NCBI GenBank assembly: GCA_963721115.1
Contig: CAVRIA010000016.1
Coordinates: forward strand, 1-40,954
Direction: 5' to 3'
DNA length: 40,954 nt
Source of the DNA: CAVRIA01 sp963721115
Lineage (GTDB): Bacteria; Desulfobacterota; Binatia; HRBIN30; CADEER01
The first letter of the stretch is position 1; the number at the start of each line of letters is the position of its first letter. Under the pieces are notes generated by a model. It was not told the DNA's origin and searched no databases. It saw only the letters and a list, made by a program, of their open reading frames with translations. Shown here in pieces: positions 25,471 through 34,730 of the stretch. The position numbers and the translations under genes were made by a program.

Positions 25471-28400
25471 ATGGGTAAGAGCGGATCTGCAAAAGACGAG
25501 GGGAAAGAGGACCGGGGCGGCAAAGGGCCGGCTCAACGGCGGCTCTCAGGCGGTCACCATCCTGCTCTTCGGTCTGCTCCCGGCAGCCGCTGTCTTTACC
25601 ATCGCCTATCTGGCCTACGTCAACGCGCAGCGGACCTATCTCACGAATCGCAACTACCGCGTGCTGGCCACCGCCAGCGACCAGATCAACGGTCGTTTCG
25701 AAGGTATCGAGAAGGCGCTGCGGAGCAGGTTCGCAGTCGGCGACGAAGACGCCCCGTTCGTGAGGTTCGCAGGCGACGTTCCCGAACCGGTCGGAGAAGG
25801 CGCGGACAACGCCGACGACCTGATCCGACGGGCCCTGGACAAAGTCAGGGTGGCCGTTGGCGAAGGGGCCGACGGCGCCAGGCTGGAATTCACCTACCAG
25901 GGCGGGACGACAAACGACGAGGAACGGGGAAGCCGCTGGCGACCTCGGATCTGCGCAAGCTGGTATCCTCGATCCTCACGCGCGACGAGTTCGACGACGT
26001 GCTCCTGATCCGGCCGCCGAACGACGTCCTGTATCAGCGGCGTACGGCTCGAAACGGGGGCCGTTCCCGACCTCGCGGCGACTCCTCGCCCATGCCGATC
26101 TGCCGGCGGACGAGAAATCGAACTTCGGCGCGTTGCTGAGCGTTCTCGACAAGGCGACGGGGAAGGAGACGGAAGACAAGAGTGGAGGAGCGAAGCCCGG
26201 CGGCGATCCGAAGGCCGCGCTTGCCCGCCTGTTCAGCGAACCCATTCACACCAGCTACCTCGGCGACCGGTACGTGCTCTTCTTCCGGCCCGTGCGATTT
26301 CCATCGGAAATCCGATCGATGCTGACGAAGGCGAGCCGGAGCACGGCGAACGAGTCGAGCACAGAGGTCCGGAAGCAGGAGGAGTCCGAGTGGTGGTTGT
26401 GCGGTCTCGTGCACGAGGCTCGCTTCTCCAACGAGACGCGCAAGATCCCGACCACGTGGCTGGTCGCGGCTCTGTTTCTGCTCGCCATGGCGCTGCTGGC
26501 CTGGCCCCTGCTCAAGGTCTGGTACATCGGACCGCGCGAGCGCTTTCGCGCCTTCGACGTCGCGCTTCTCGCCGTCTCCGCGCTGATCGGCTCCGCGCTG
26601 GTGACGTTCGCCCTGCTCGACTCGTACGCCTACGGCGACCTCGCGGGAGAGTTCGACGACGAGCTCGTGCGGCTGGCCCGCCAGGTCGAGCACCACTTCG
26701 GCAACGAGCTACAGCACGTGTACGATCAATTGGCGGTCTGTGCAGCCCGGCGCGGCCGCAGAATGCCGACCGGAGGCGGGCGCGCCGTGTTGCCCGGGAC
26801 CGCGAGAACGGAAGGGCGAATCTTTCGGGCTGCCGTCCCGAGTATCCCTACTTCGATCGGCTGATGGTCATCGACGCGACGGGAAAGCCCCAGTACGGCT
26901 GGAAGGCCAAGCCCCCGTCGAGTCGCGGCAAGCCGTGGGAGATCGCTGTCGACGACAAGCTGCCGACGCACCTTCAGCTCGCCGACCGACCCTACTTCGA
27001 GCAGGCGCGTTCAGGCGACATGTGGCGATACAGATTCGATCAGGACGGGGAGCGCGACCAGAGGAGCCGGGAGCCCGGGGGCGGCGCGGAAGGGCAAGAC
27101 GGCGAAGACGGCAGGGCCCTCATCCGCCGTCTTCGCTGTCGAGTCGCTGCAGGCGCGGACCACCGGAGAAAACACCGTGGTAATGGCGGTTCCGCTCCGC
27201 ACTTCGAAGGCCGATGGCAAGGGCGCGGACAAGGAGGTGGCGATCATCGCCACGCGTCTCCTGTCGGTGATCGATGCCGTGATGCCGCCGGGCTTCGGCT
27301 TCGCGGTGATCAACGGGTCGGGAAAGGTCCTCCTGCACTCGGACGAAAAACGCAACCTGCGGGAAAACCTATTCCTCGAGTGCGACCAGAACCGGAACCT
27401 GTACGACGCCGTGGTGGCGCGGCGCGCCGCCCACGTGGACGTCCGCTACGACGGCAAGGAGCGCCGCCTCTACGTCCAGCCGTTGCACGACACGAATTGG
27501 ACCCTGGTCGTGTTCGCAGACAAGGCGATCGCGGGATCTCTCAATGCGGAGCTCAGCGCCGTCTGGCTGATTGCGTTCCTGCTCCTCTATGCGCTTCCGT
27601 ATCTCCTGATCGGCGCTGTCGTCCTGGCCTTGGGCGGCGGCAGCGGCGGTTGGCTGTGGCCGGATCAGCGGCGTGCCCGATCCTACCTCGCGATCGGCGT
27701 CGTCCTGACGATCGCGGCCGCGGTGGTGCTCGGCGGGATCGACCGCAAAGACGCCCTGGCGAACCTCGGGATCATCGGCCTGACGCCGCTTCTCGCCCTG
27801 TCGCTGCTGCGCCTGACCCTGGGGTCGCGGTTGCGGTCGAAGCCGCTGCATGCCGTCCCGGCGCTGGCGGGGCTGCTCGGCTCCGGCGGCGGCATTCTTT
27901 TCCTGAGCTATGGTGATCTGGGCCGCGTCGACTCCCTCGCAGCGGTGGTGTCGACGCTGCTCTTGATCGGCGGCGCGGGCGCGCTGGGATGGCTGCTGGC
28001 CGAGGCCGCGTCGGCTCGGAAGCCGGCGCCGCCTTCGCGTCCGGCTCCGGCGGCGCTCTGCCGCCGCTACGCGTTCTTCCTTGCCTCCCTGCTCCTCGTC
28101 CTGAGCGTCGCCCCGGCGGCGGTCGTCTTCTCGGACGCCCAGAGGCAAGCGTCGGTGGCGCTGGTCAAGTTCGGCCAGCACCGTTTCGCCTTCGCCCTGC
28201 AGGAGCGCTCCGATACCCTGAAGGCGCGGTACGCCGCTCCGGAGTATGCCGACGCTCTCTTCGACCGTCTCGTGATGGATGTCGACCGCTACGCCGCGGC
28301 GATGTACACGGATTCGAAGCGTCTCGACCTCCCACCCGTGAAGGACGAGGCTTCCGTTCCCGCAGCGGCTGCGGCGGAGCCGGTGCGCAGCGATCGTTGG

Positions 28401-29791
28401 ACGCGGCTGCTGTGCGGCGAAGCCGGCCCCCGGAACGACGGAGACCGCGACGACGTGTACCGAGTGGGTGCCGCTTCTGCAGCGCAACTTCACCGCCCTG
28501 GTCACCCCGTTGATCCCGACGCTGGGCGAAGACATGGGGCACCTCTGGCCCCGCCTGTACGACAGATCCAGCGACCTCACGTGGCGGTGGGAGGTCGCCG
28601 GACGGCAGCGCCTGCGCTTCATCCTGGTCGACGCGCGCCTGCGCTCGAAGTTGGGTACGGAGAGCAAGCCGCTCAATCTGGTCATGGATGGGACGTGGCG
28701 CGCCCTGTCCCTGCCGTCGACGGCGCTCGGCTGGATGCTGCTGCTGGCGCTGGGCGGCGGCGCTTTTGCCGCCAGTGTCCTTCTACTCGCTTCGGTCGTT
28801 CGCCGCGTCTTCTTCCTCGACCCGGAAGGGTTCGTGGATGCCGTTCAGCCGGCCCTGCCTGGATCGGGCGCGTGGCTGTTCGTCCATCTGCCCGATCGGC
28901 CGATCGAAACGGCGGCGGAGGTGCCGCACACGGCCGTCGTCGACCTGTCGACGTTGACGAAGGCCGAGCAGTGCGAGCAGTGGCGCGAGAGCGCGGCGAA
29001 GGCGCGAGGTCGCGGCCGTCGACCATTTCGAGCACCGGCACGACGAGGCGGAATGGAGGGCGGCGAAGGTCGGCGCTCGTCGAGGGGTTGGCGGCGGAGC
29101 CGACGAGGACCGTGGTGCTTCTTTCGGAGATCGATCCAGTCGAGTACGCCGCCGCGCGGGCCGCCGATCCGGAGGAAGCCGACGGAGAGAAGGCGCTGAA
29201 CGAGGTGGCGCGATGGTCGCGTGCCCTGTCGACCTTCCGCCGGCGCTGGTGGCAACCGTCCGAGGAGGGGGAAGCCGGGCAGGGCGATCTTGCCGGAGGA
29301 GGCGCCGCGCGGTTCTCCGGGACGTTCTCTCGTCGGCGCGGCCGAGGCCAGGAAGACCACGAAGCGCGCTGCTGGCGCCTGTGGTGGCAGTGCACGACGT
29401 CGGAGCGACTGGCGCTCGTGCACCTCGCCCGATGAGGGCTTCCTGAACCCCAACAATCGCCGCGTCGCCTATCACCTCATGAAGCGCGGCATCATCCGCC
29501 GGACGCCGCGCTTCCGGCTCGCCACCGAAGGTCTGCGTCGCTTCGTGTTGCGCGCGGTCACGCCCGAGAGCTGTCGCCGCGTGGGAGCACGAGGGCGAGC
29601 GCAGCGTCTGGGCGCGGCTGCGAATGCCGCTGATGGCGTTGCTGGTCCTGGCCGCGGTGTTCTTCTTCACGACGCAACCGGACGTCTTCAACTGGGCGGT
29701 GGGCACGGCGACGGCGGTCACCGCCGCGGTCCCGGTCCTGCTGCGGATGTTCGGCCTGGTCGGCGGCCGCGGCGGCGGCAGCGATTCGTGA
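25471..29791 (+). CDS. Very large membrane protein: Cache-like sensor, TM core, degenerate NTPase and winged-helix-like regions; heavily frameshifted
   Basis: Read as one gene of about 1,440 residues across roughly ten frame changes (near 25530, 25930, 26050, 26090, 26750, 27050, 28440, 29010, 29080, 29425, 29580). Order: TM helix (AVTILLFGLLPAAAVFTIAY); extracytoplasmic domain; TM pair near 26460-26640; Cache/PDC-like region with YPYFDRLMVIDATGKPQYGW, LADRPYFEQA and GFGFAVINGSGKVLLHSD; about eight TM helices (27550-28150); another loop; a TM helix at 28730; then a soluble domain with AVDHFEHRHDEAEW and TRTVVLLSEIDPVEY, which look like Walker B and sensor strands, but no GxxxxGK[ST]; then LNPNNRRVAYHLMKRGIIRR, winged-helix-like; and a final TM hairpin. 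Its function is unknown. It has no neighbour in the same operon. Confidence 0.65.
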
Positions 29792-30029
29792 GCATGCGTG
29801 CATGAAGAAGAACATGAAGAAGAAAAGGGGCAACCAGGAAGGTCACGAAGACGAGAACGGCAGGACCTGATCCACCTTCCCTGTCTGACGACGGATAGCT
29901 TCGGGACCAGTTCGATGAGTCCGGGAATGGTCGATGCCTACCGCGTCGGCTACTGGCTCATGATCGTCGGCATCATGGCAACGTTCTTGTGAGCGTTGCG
30001 ACCGGCTGCGGGGGACGAGCCACCTCGCA
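29792..30029. other. Intergenic region with purine-rich motif and tiny frame
   Basis: A GAAGAAGAA-rich stretch with GGGGCAACCAGGAAGGTCAC (about 29826-29845) follows the large gene; a similar GGCAACCACGAAGGA closes the window. A 25-codon frame at 29915-29992 (ending VGYWLMIVGIMATFL) would be a small hydrophobic peptide, but nothing else supports it. Confidence 0.3.
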
Positions 30030-31286
30030 TCAACCTCCACGCCTTGCGCGTAGCCGCGTCGGTTTGAGAATCACGCTGGAGTAGGATGCATCGAAGAACG
30101 CGCCCCAACACTGCCCGTTGTCAGCACGGATCTCGATTTGCAGGTGCCCCTGCGAGCCGATGCCCAGGGTGGTGAAATCGGGCGGCAGGTCGAGGATCGA
30201 ACCGGCGCCTCGCACGCGAATCATCGTGTCGCCGGGCTGCGCTCCCGATCGCAGGCTCACCTTCGAGAGCCCACCTGCCGCCGTGGGGTCCCTGAACGTG
30301 AAGCCCTTCCGAGTGGCTCGCCAATTCGCGCCCGGCTCGGCCCGCGCCGCGGTCAGCGGCCGCCAGGGCGCGCCGTATCCCGACCGGTAGAACACGCAGA
30401 GTCGATAGCCGGTGCTCGACGTCGGATCCCCGAAGCTCGACCGATCCGTCTGGCTCTCTCGGCCGAGCCTCCATCTGAGAGAACCGGACGCGGAGCTCTT
30501 CAGCCGGGCGCGGGATCTATCCAGCGTCGGGCGCCAACATCCGTTGGGGTCAAAAAGCAAGCTGCTGCCCAGATTGCGAGGCTTGCCGATGCACTGGTGA
30601 TCCTCGTCGCAGAACGAGCAGGCATTGCACGGGACGACCTCGCTCACCTGACACGTACCAGCGCCATCGCATTGCTCCACCGTGCAGAGGTCGCCGTCGA
30701 CCTCGCATGCCGTCCCGGACGGATGCGGCGCCCCCGCCACGCAGACGCCCGTCGCGTCACACGTCCCCGCCGAGCATGGATGCTGGTCACACGAAGCACC
30801 GACGTCGAACTTGCAGGTCGTCGAGCAACAGCCTCCGGGCGGCTCGCAATCTTCGCCCGCGTCGATGATCCCGTTCCCACATTTCGTCGCGCTGTACGAG
30901 ATCGAGCCCGGGGCAAGCGGGCAGAAGAACGAGCCGCTGAAGCGCAGGCCGTCGGGGACCGCCGTCCCCTCGATCTCGAAGCCGCCGGACTCAGGATGCC
31001 CGAAGCCACACAACCCGGCCGCAGAAAAGGTGCCGACCCCCAGGTCGATCGCACCGACTGCCGAGAAGTCGACGCCGAACGAAGGACAGAGGGCGTCGAT
31101 CTGCACATCCGTCCCCGCCTGCACGACGGTTGCGTCGCAAACGTCGGTGAAGAAGCCGAGGTACTGGGTCAGTAGATATTCGCCGCTGAGATCGAGTTGC
31201 GCTCGCGCGGGTGACGGCGTCGAGAGCGCCAGAGAAATTGCAGCCACGGCCAGCAGCCGCCTACGCTGTGCTGTCCATCGCTCCAT
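30030..31286 (-). CDS. Secreted Cys-rich protein with the shared C-terminal domain
   Basis: 418 residues. The signal peptide (RRRLLAVAAISLALSTPSPARA) is followed by a small beta-rich domain with Cys pairs, then a Cys-rich segment starting KCGNGIIDAGEDCEPPGG (DUF4215-like) with many CX4-8C spacings and a CNACSFCDEDHQC motif. The last about 150 residues (YRLCVFYRSG, ATRKGFTFRD, MIRVRGAGSILDLP, GQCWGAFF) align with the end of the 17877-20093 protein in the same order of hydrophobic, KGF and CW positions. Function unknown; extracellular or surface location is inferred from the signal peptide and Cys content. Confidence 0.78.
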   Translation of the reverse strand: MERWTAQRRRLLAVAAISLALSTPSPARAQLDLSGEYLLTQYLGFFTDVCDATVVQAGTDVQIDALCPSFGVDFSAVGAIDLGVGTFSAAGLCGFGHPESGGFEIEGTAVPDGLRFSGSFFCPLAPGSISYSATKCGNGIIDAGEDCEPPGGCCSTTCKFDVGASCDQHPCSAGTCDATGVCVAGAPHPSGTACEVDGDLCTVEQCDGAGTCQVSEVVPCNACSFCDEDHQCIGKPRNLGSSLLFDPNGCWRPTLDRSRARLKSSASGSLRWRLGRESQTDRSSFGDPTSSTGYRLCVFYRSGYGAPWRPLTAARAEPGANWRATRKGFTFRDPTAAGGLSKVSLRSGAQPGDTMIRVRGAGSILDLPPDFTTLGIGSQGHLQIEIRADNGQCWGAFFDASYSSVILKPTRLRARRGG

Positions 31287-31357
31287 TCGACCCCCCGTCT
31301 GTCAGCCGATTGTCACGCAGGGCCACCCCCCTGTCAACTTCGACGTACATCCGCCCT

Positions 31358-31645
31358 TCAGTCTTGGGGGCGGCGCCGCAGACGGCGAGTCGTCTCGAAG
31401 TAGATCGACGCCCGTGGACCGATCGCGGCCACCTCGATCTGACGGCGCGATTCACGGTACACGATGCGCAGTCGACCGACGCGCAGACTGCGCCAGCCGG
31501 CGAGCTCTCCCCTCAGAGCTTTTCCGGCACCGGGGTTGGCGCAGAGCAGATCCACGGCAGCGCGGACGCGCCGCTTCAGGTCGGGGTGGAACGAGCGAAC
31601 GACCCGTTCGACGTCGTGAGGAAGGCGGACCCCTCTCGCGCGCAT
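31358..31645 (-). CDS. RelE/ParE-family toxin
   Basis: 95 residues. The pattern HDVERVVRSFHPDLKRRVRA...LRGELAGWRSLRVGRLRIVYR is characteristic of RelE/ParE-superfamily toxins, with the basic RVGRLRIVYRE strand at the active-site face. The ATG lies one base after the antitoxin stop. Members usually inhibit translation by mRNA cleavage (RelE) or gyrase (ParE); I cannot tell which applies. Confidence 0.85.
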   Translation of the reverse strand: MRARGVRLPHDVERVVRSFHPDLKRRVRAAVDLLCANPGAGKALRGELAGWRSLRVGRLRIVYRESRRQIEVAAIGPRASIYFETTRRLRRRPQD

Positions 31646-31646
31646 C

Positions 31647-31925
31647 TCAGCGGGCGTCGCGGAAGAGACGGTCCAAATCCTTGCCCCGGAACGTCTTCGC
31701 GCGGCGCCCGCGCAGAGCCTTCACCCCCTTGTGGATCTGATCCCGGAACTCCGGGTCGGACAGCACGGCTGCCGTTTCCCTCCAGGACTCGAACTCGTCA
31801 TGGCTGACGATCACCGCTACGGCGCGGCCGTTGCGGGTGATGCCGATCTCTTCGTCCGTCTGAGCCACCTCGGTGACGAGCTGGCTCAGCTTCGCCTTCG
31901 CCTCCGCAAGGGGCAGGATCTTCAT
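31647..31925 (-). CDS. Phd/YefM-type antitoxin
   Basis: 92 residues. MKILPLAEAKAKLSQLVTEV and ITRNGRAVAVIVSHDEFESW give a textbook Phd/YefM N-terminal fold. The C-terminal half (VKALRGRRAKTFRGKDLDRL) is basic. It is translated ahead of and coupled to the RelE/ParE-like toxin. GGAGGT precedes the ATG. The second Phd-type antitoxin in this window, paired with a different toxin class from the first. Confidence 0.87.
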   Translation of the reverse strand: MKILPLAEAKAKLSQLVTEVAQTDEEIGITRNGRAVAVIVSHDEFESWRETAAVLSDPEFRDQIHKGVKALRGRRAKTFRGKDLDRLFRDAR

Positions 31926-31939
31926 GGGCAGACCTCCAT

Positions 31940-31976
31940 TGGTCCGAATTTAGACCAGATGCCGATTCGATGACAA
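31940..31976 (-). promoter_or_regulatory. Promoter/operator of the RelE/Phd pair
   Basis: On the minus strand: TTGTCA (31976-31971), 18 bases, TAAATT, with the near-palindrome TGGTCTAAATTCGGACCA (31957-31940) covering the -10. The half-sites TGGTC/GACCA match exactly. Fits autoregulation by the antitoxin. Confidence 0.55.
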
Positions 31977-32170
31977 CTCTCGATTCGTTCGATGCCCATC
32001 CTTCGCCGCACCCCGAGCCGCTTCTCGGCGGGAGGATTCGGCGCTCCGGGTAGAGCCATGCTAGGTGAAGTCGTGGGAGCGGCCAGCGGAGGGTGTCCCA
32101 TGTTGAAGGTCTGGGGACGAAGTAACTCGCATGTGATGATTCCACTCTCGTGAGGGCGGTATAGGGGACA

Positions 32171-32563
32171 ATGAAGCCGAGACGGAAGATGTCTGGCGCC
32201 GCACCGCGCATGGGCGCGCCGTTCCTTCGTCACGTCGTCAGTCTTCCCGAGAAGGTCGATCGGAGCCGATATCCGTTCAGCGTGCGTGCCTTCTCCGGCG
32301 GAATCGATCTGGCGTTTCGGACCAACGTCACCTTCTTCGTCGGCGAGAACGGCAGCGGCAAGTCCACGCTTCTCGAAGCGCTCGCCGAGTGCTGCGGATT
32401 CAATCCCGAGGGCGGGAACCGCGATCACCACCGCGCGACCTTCGCCGACCGCTCCGAGCTGGCGCAGGCCCTACGGCTCTCGTGGATGCCGAAGGTCACC
32501 GAGAGTTCAGCCTGCACCGCCCTTGCCGGTGTATACGAATATTCGTATTATCAGCCCAGATGA
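32171..32563 (+). pseudogene. Truncated ATPase (COG3910-like), N-terminal fragment
   Basis: About 103 residues match the start of predicted AAA/ABC-like ATPases: FLRHVVSLPEKV, YPFSVRAF, then the Walker A VTFFVGENGSGKSTLLEALA and GFNPEGGNRDHH. The family's usual length is about 240-270 residues. Homology stops around SWMPKVT (near 32500), and the frame runs into the HigBA promoter region. Walker B and the rest are missing. The fragment looks like a gene interrupted by arrival of the toxin-antitoxin pair. Confidence 0.72.
32533..32548. promoter_or_regulatory. Perfect 16-base palindrome, probable HigA operator
   Basis: ATACGAATATTCGTAT is self-complementary over its full length and lies 11 bases before the toxin ATG. 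AT-rich, unlike its surroundings. Position and symmetry fit the operator of an XRE-type antitoxin that represses its own operon. Confidence 0.75.
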
Positions 32564-32883
32564 AAGCGGCGTACTTCGTTGGTACGGCCCGCAGGGACTT
32601 GGCGAAATTCCCGGAGTCAGTACGTCGACGCGCTGGGTACGAGTTGTTCATGGTGCAGGTGGGACGGGAGCCGGCGGATTTCAAGCCCCTACCGAGTGTC
32701 GGTTTGGGTGCCTTCGAAATCCGCGTTCAGGATGAAGCGGGCGCGTTTCGCGTGATCTACGTGGCGAAGTTCAAGCGCGCGATCTACGTGCTGCACGCTT
32801 TCCAAAAGAAGACCCGGAAGACCGCACTGGCGGACATCGAGCTGGCGGCGAGGCGTTACAAGCTGATCGGAGAGGATCGATGA
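32560..32883 (+). CDS. higB: HigB/RelE-type toxin (Gp49-like)
   Basis: 107 residues from ATG 32560. The pattern MKAAYFVGTARRDLAKFPES...FKPLPSVGLGAFEIRVQDEAGAFRVIYVAKFKRAIYVLHAFQKKTRK, given here in pieces (GAFEIRVQDEAGAFRVIY; VLHAFQKKT), is that of phage-derived Gp49-like HigB toxins: a ribosome-dependent mRNase fold. Toxin precedes antitoxin, as usual for hig loci. Overlaps higA by ATGA. Confidence 0.88.
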   Translation: MKAAYFVGTARRDLAKFPESVRRRAGYELFMVQVGREPADFKPLPSVGLGAFEIRVQDEAGAFRVIYVAKFKRAIYVLHAFQKKTRKTALADIELAARRYKLIGEDR

Positions 32884-33173
32884 AGAAGGCGAAGACAGCC
32901 ATCACGAAGGGCAGCGGGAATGTGTTCCTCGATCTGGGATTTCCGCCGCACGAGGCGGCGGTCATGTTGCTGCGCTGTCAGCTGGCCGAGGCGCTGCGGC
33001 AGTGGATGGCTCGCAAGGGGCTCACGCAGGCGCAGGCGGCCAAGCGTCTCGGTGTGGCGCAACCGCGCATCTCAGAAATCGCGCGCAACAAGGTAGACAA
33101 GCTCTCCTTGGATTACCTGGTCGGTCTGTGCGCGAAGGCCGGTGTTTCGGTCGCTGTGAGGTTGGCAGCGTAG
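32880..33173 (+). CDS. higA: HigA-type XRE-family antitoxin
   Basis: 97 residues. The C-terminal two thirds are a helix-turn-helix: RKGLTQAQAAKRLGVAQPRI and SEIARNKVDKLSLDYLVGLC. The N-terminal KGSGNVFLDLGFPPHEA is the typical lead-in of HTH_37 proteins. Expected to bind HigB and repress from the palindrome at 32533-32548. The last 61 bases overlap the 3' end of the convergent Ada/AlkA gene. Confidence 0.88.
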   Translation: MKKAKTAITKGSGNVFLDLGFPPHEAAVMLLRCQLAEALRQWMARKGLTQAQAAKRLGVAQPRISEIARNKVDKLSLDYLVGLCAKAGVSVAVRLAA

Positions 33174-34672
33174 TCGGCTGCGGCGAGACGTCGCGAGGAG
33201 CGAGGCGCGGCGGCGACAGCCGCCGGCGCCCCCAGGCTCTGCCAGAGGTGCATGGCGGCGTAGGCGCGCCACGGTCGCCAGGCCTCTGCCATCGCCGCGA
33301 GATCCGCGGCGGGTGCGGGCGAGAGACCGGTAGAGACGGCTCGGCGAAGCCCGAGGTCGCCGGCGGGGAAGGCGTCCGGCTCGCTCAGCGCTCGCATGGC
33401 GACGTAGTTCGCCGTCCACGGTCCGATTCCCGGCAGCGCGCACAGGCGCTCCACGGCGTCGTCCAGCCCGCGCGACGCGTCGAGCACGAGGGATCGCTCC
33501 GCGACGGCGCGCGCCAAGGCGCGAATCGCCTCGGCGCGGGCGCGCGGCAGCGCGAACCGATCGAGCGGCGCCTCGGCGAGCGTCTCCGGGCTCGGGAACA
33601 CGTGCGTCAGGTCCGGATCGCCGGCGACCGGGCGGCCGAAGGTCTGCACGAGGCGGCCGCACATGGCGGAGGCGCTGCGGACGCTCACCTGCTGTCCGAG
33701 CACGGCGCGAACGGCCACTTCGAACGAATCCCATGCCCCGGGAACCCGCATGCCGGGGCGCGACCGGACCAGCCGTCCCAGCGCCGGGCAACGCTCGAGG
33801 TGGGTGACGATGGGCAGCGGATCGGCTCCGACGTCGAACAGCCGCCGCGCCTGCTCGACGACGCCGAAGATGTCCCCGTAGTCGACGCCGCGCACCCGCA
33901 GAAGGAGAGCCGCCTCGCCGGGGGCCGGCCTGACCTCGATCACGCCGGTCGATCCGTTGTGCGCCACCGTGCGGCGATACGCCGCCGGCGAGACCGCCTC
34001 GACGCCGGGGATGGCGCGTGCGGCGAGGAAGGCGATGACGGCGTCCCAGTCGTAGGGCTCGCGATACGGCATTCGCAGGCTCAATCCGCCGCCGCCCGCC
34101 GCCGATGGCAGGTGCCGGTGCCGGCGGATCTCCGTCGGGCTCTGCCGGAAGGCGCTGCGCACCGCGTGGTTGAACTGCCGGATGCTCCGGTAGCCGGAGG
34201 CGAACGCCACCTCGGTGAGGCGCAGGTCCGTCTGGTCGATCAGCGAGCGCGCGAAGTGCAGGCGGAGCCCGCGTGCCACCGCCGCCGGTGAAGTGCCGAG
34301 ATGCTTGAGAAACAGGCGGCGGATCTGCCGCTCGCCGACGCCCAGACGGGCGGCCAGGGCGGCGACGTCCTCTTCGTCGAGCGCTCCCTGGCGGATCAGC
34401 CGCAACGCCCTCGAGACCAGCGCCGAGCTGCCCATCCACGCCGGGGTACCGGGGGCCGTTTCCGGGCGGCAGCGCAGGCAGGCGCGGAAGCCGGCCTCCT
34501 CCGCGGCGGCGGCGCACCAGAAGAACTCGACGTTCTCGAGCTTCGCGGGCCGGGCGGGGCAGATCGGCCGGCAGTAGATGCCGGTAGTTCGCACGGCGAC
34601 GAAGAATCGGCCGTCGAAGCGCGCGTCTCGACTGACGAGCGCGCGGTAGCACTGGTCTCGGCTCAGCTCCAC
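33113..34672 (-). CDS. Ada-AlkA fusion: methyl-phosphotriester-sensing regulator plus 3-methyladenine DNA glycosylase
   Basis: About 519 residues from GTG 34672 (VELSRDQCYRALVSRD, the usual Ada start); ATG 34726 is possible. The Ada zinc domain has Cys pairs in YCRPICPAR and FRACLRCRPE; the first Cys accepts methyl groups. Next an AraC-type HTH (SLIDQTDLRLTEVAFASGYR, RSIRQFNHAVRSAFRQSPTE). Then AlkA: N-terminal domain, HhH (VERLCALPGIGPWTANYVAM) and catalytic Asp in DAFPAGDLGLR. Methyl-damage sensor and base-excision enzyme in one protein. The C-terminal about 20 residues are read from the strand opposite higA and look non-native, as if the original stop was displaced. Confidence 0.9.
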   Translation of the reverse strand: MELSRDQCYRALVSRDARFDGRFFVAVRTTGIYCRPICPARPAKLENVEFFWCAAAAEEAGFRACLRCRPETAPGTPAWMGSSALVSRALRLIRQGALDEEDVAALAARLGVGERQIRRLFLKHLGTSPAAVARGLRLHFARSLIDQTDLRLTEVAFASGYRSIRQFNHAVRSAFRQSPTEIRRHRHLPSAAGGGGLSLRMPYREPYDWDAVIAFLAARAIPGVEAVSPAAYRRTVAHNGSTGVIEVRPAPGEAALLLRVRGVDYGDIFGVVEQARRLFDVGADPLPIVTHLERCPALGRLVRSRPGMRVPGAWDSFEVAVRAVLGQQVSVRSASAMCGRLVQTFGRPVAGDPDLTHVFPSPETLAEAPLDRFALPRARAEAIRALARAVAERSLVLDASRGLDDAVERLCALPGIGPWTANYVAMRALSEPDAFPAGDLGLRRAVSTGLSPAPAADLAAMAEAWRPWRAYAAMHLWQSLGAPAAVAAAPRSSRRLAAADYAANLTATETPAFAHRPTR

Positions 34673-34730
34673 GAGACGCAGCCTATCACGGCCGACGCGC
34701 CCCGGCTGGCAAGAAACGGACGCCAACGTG

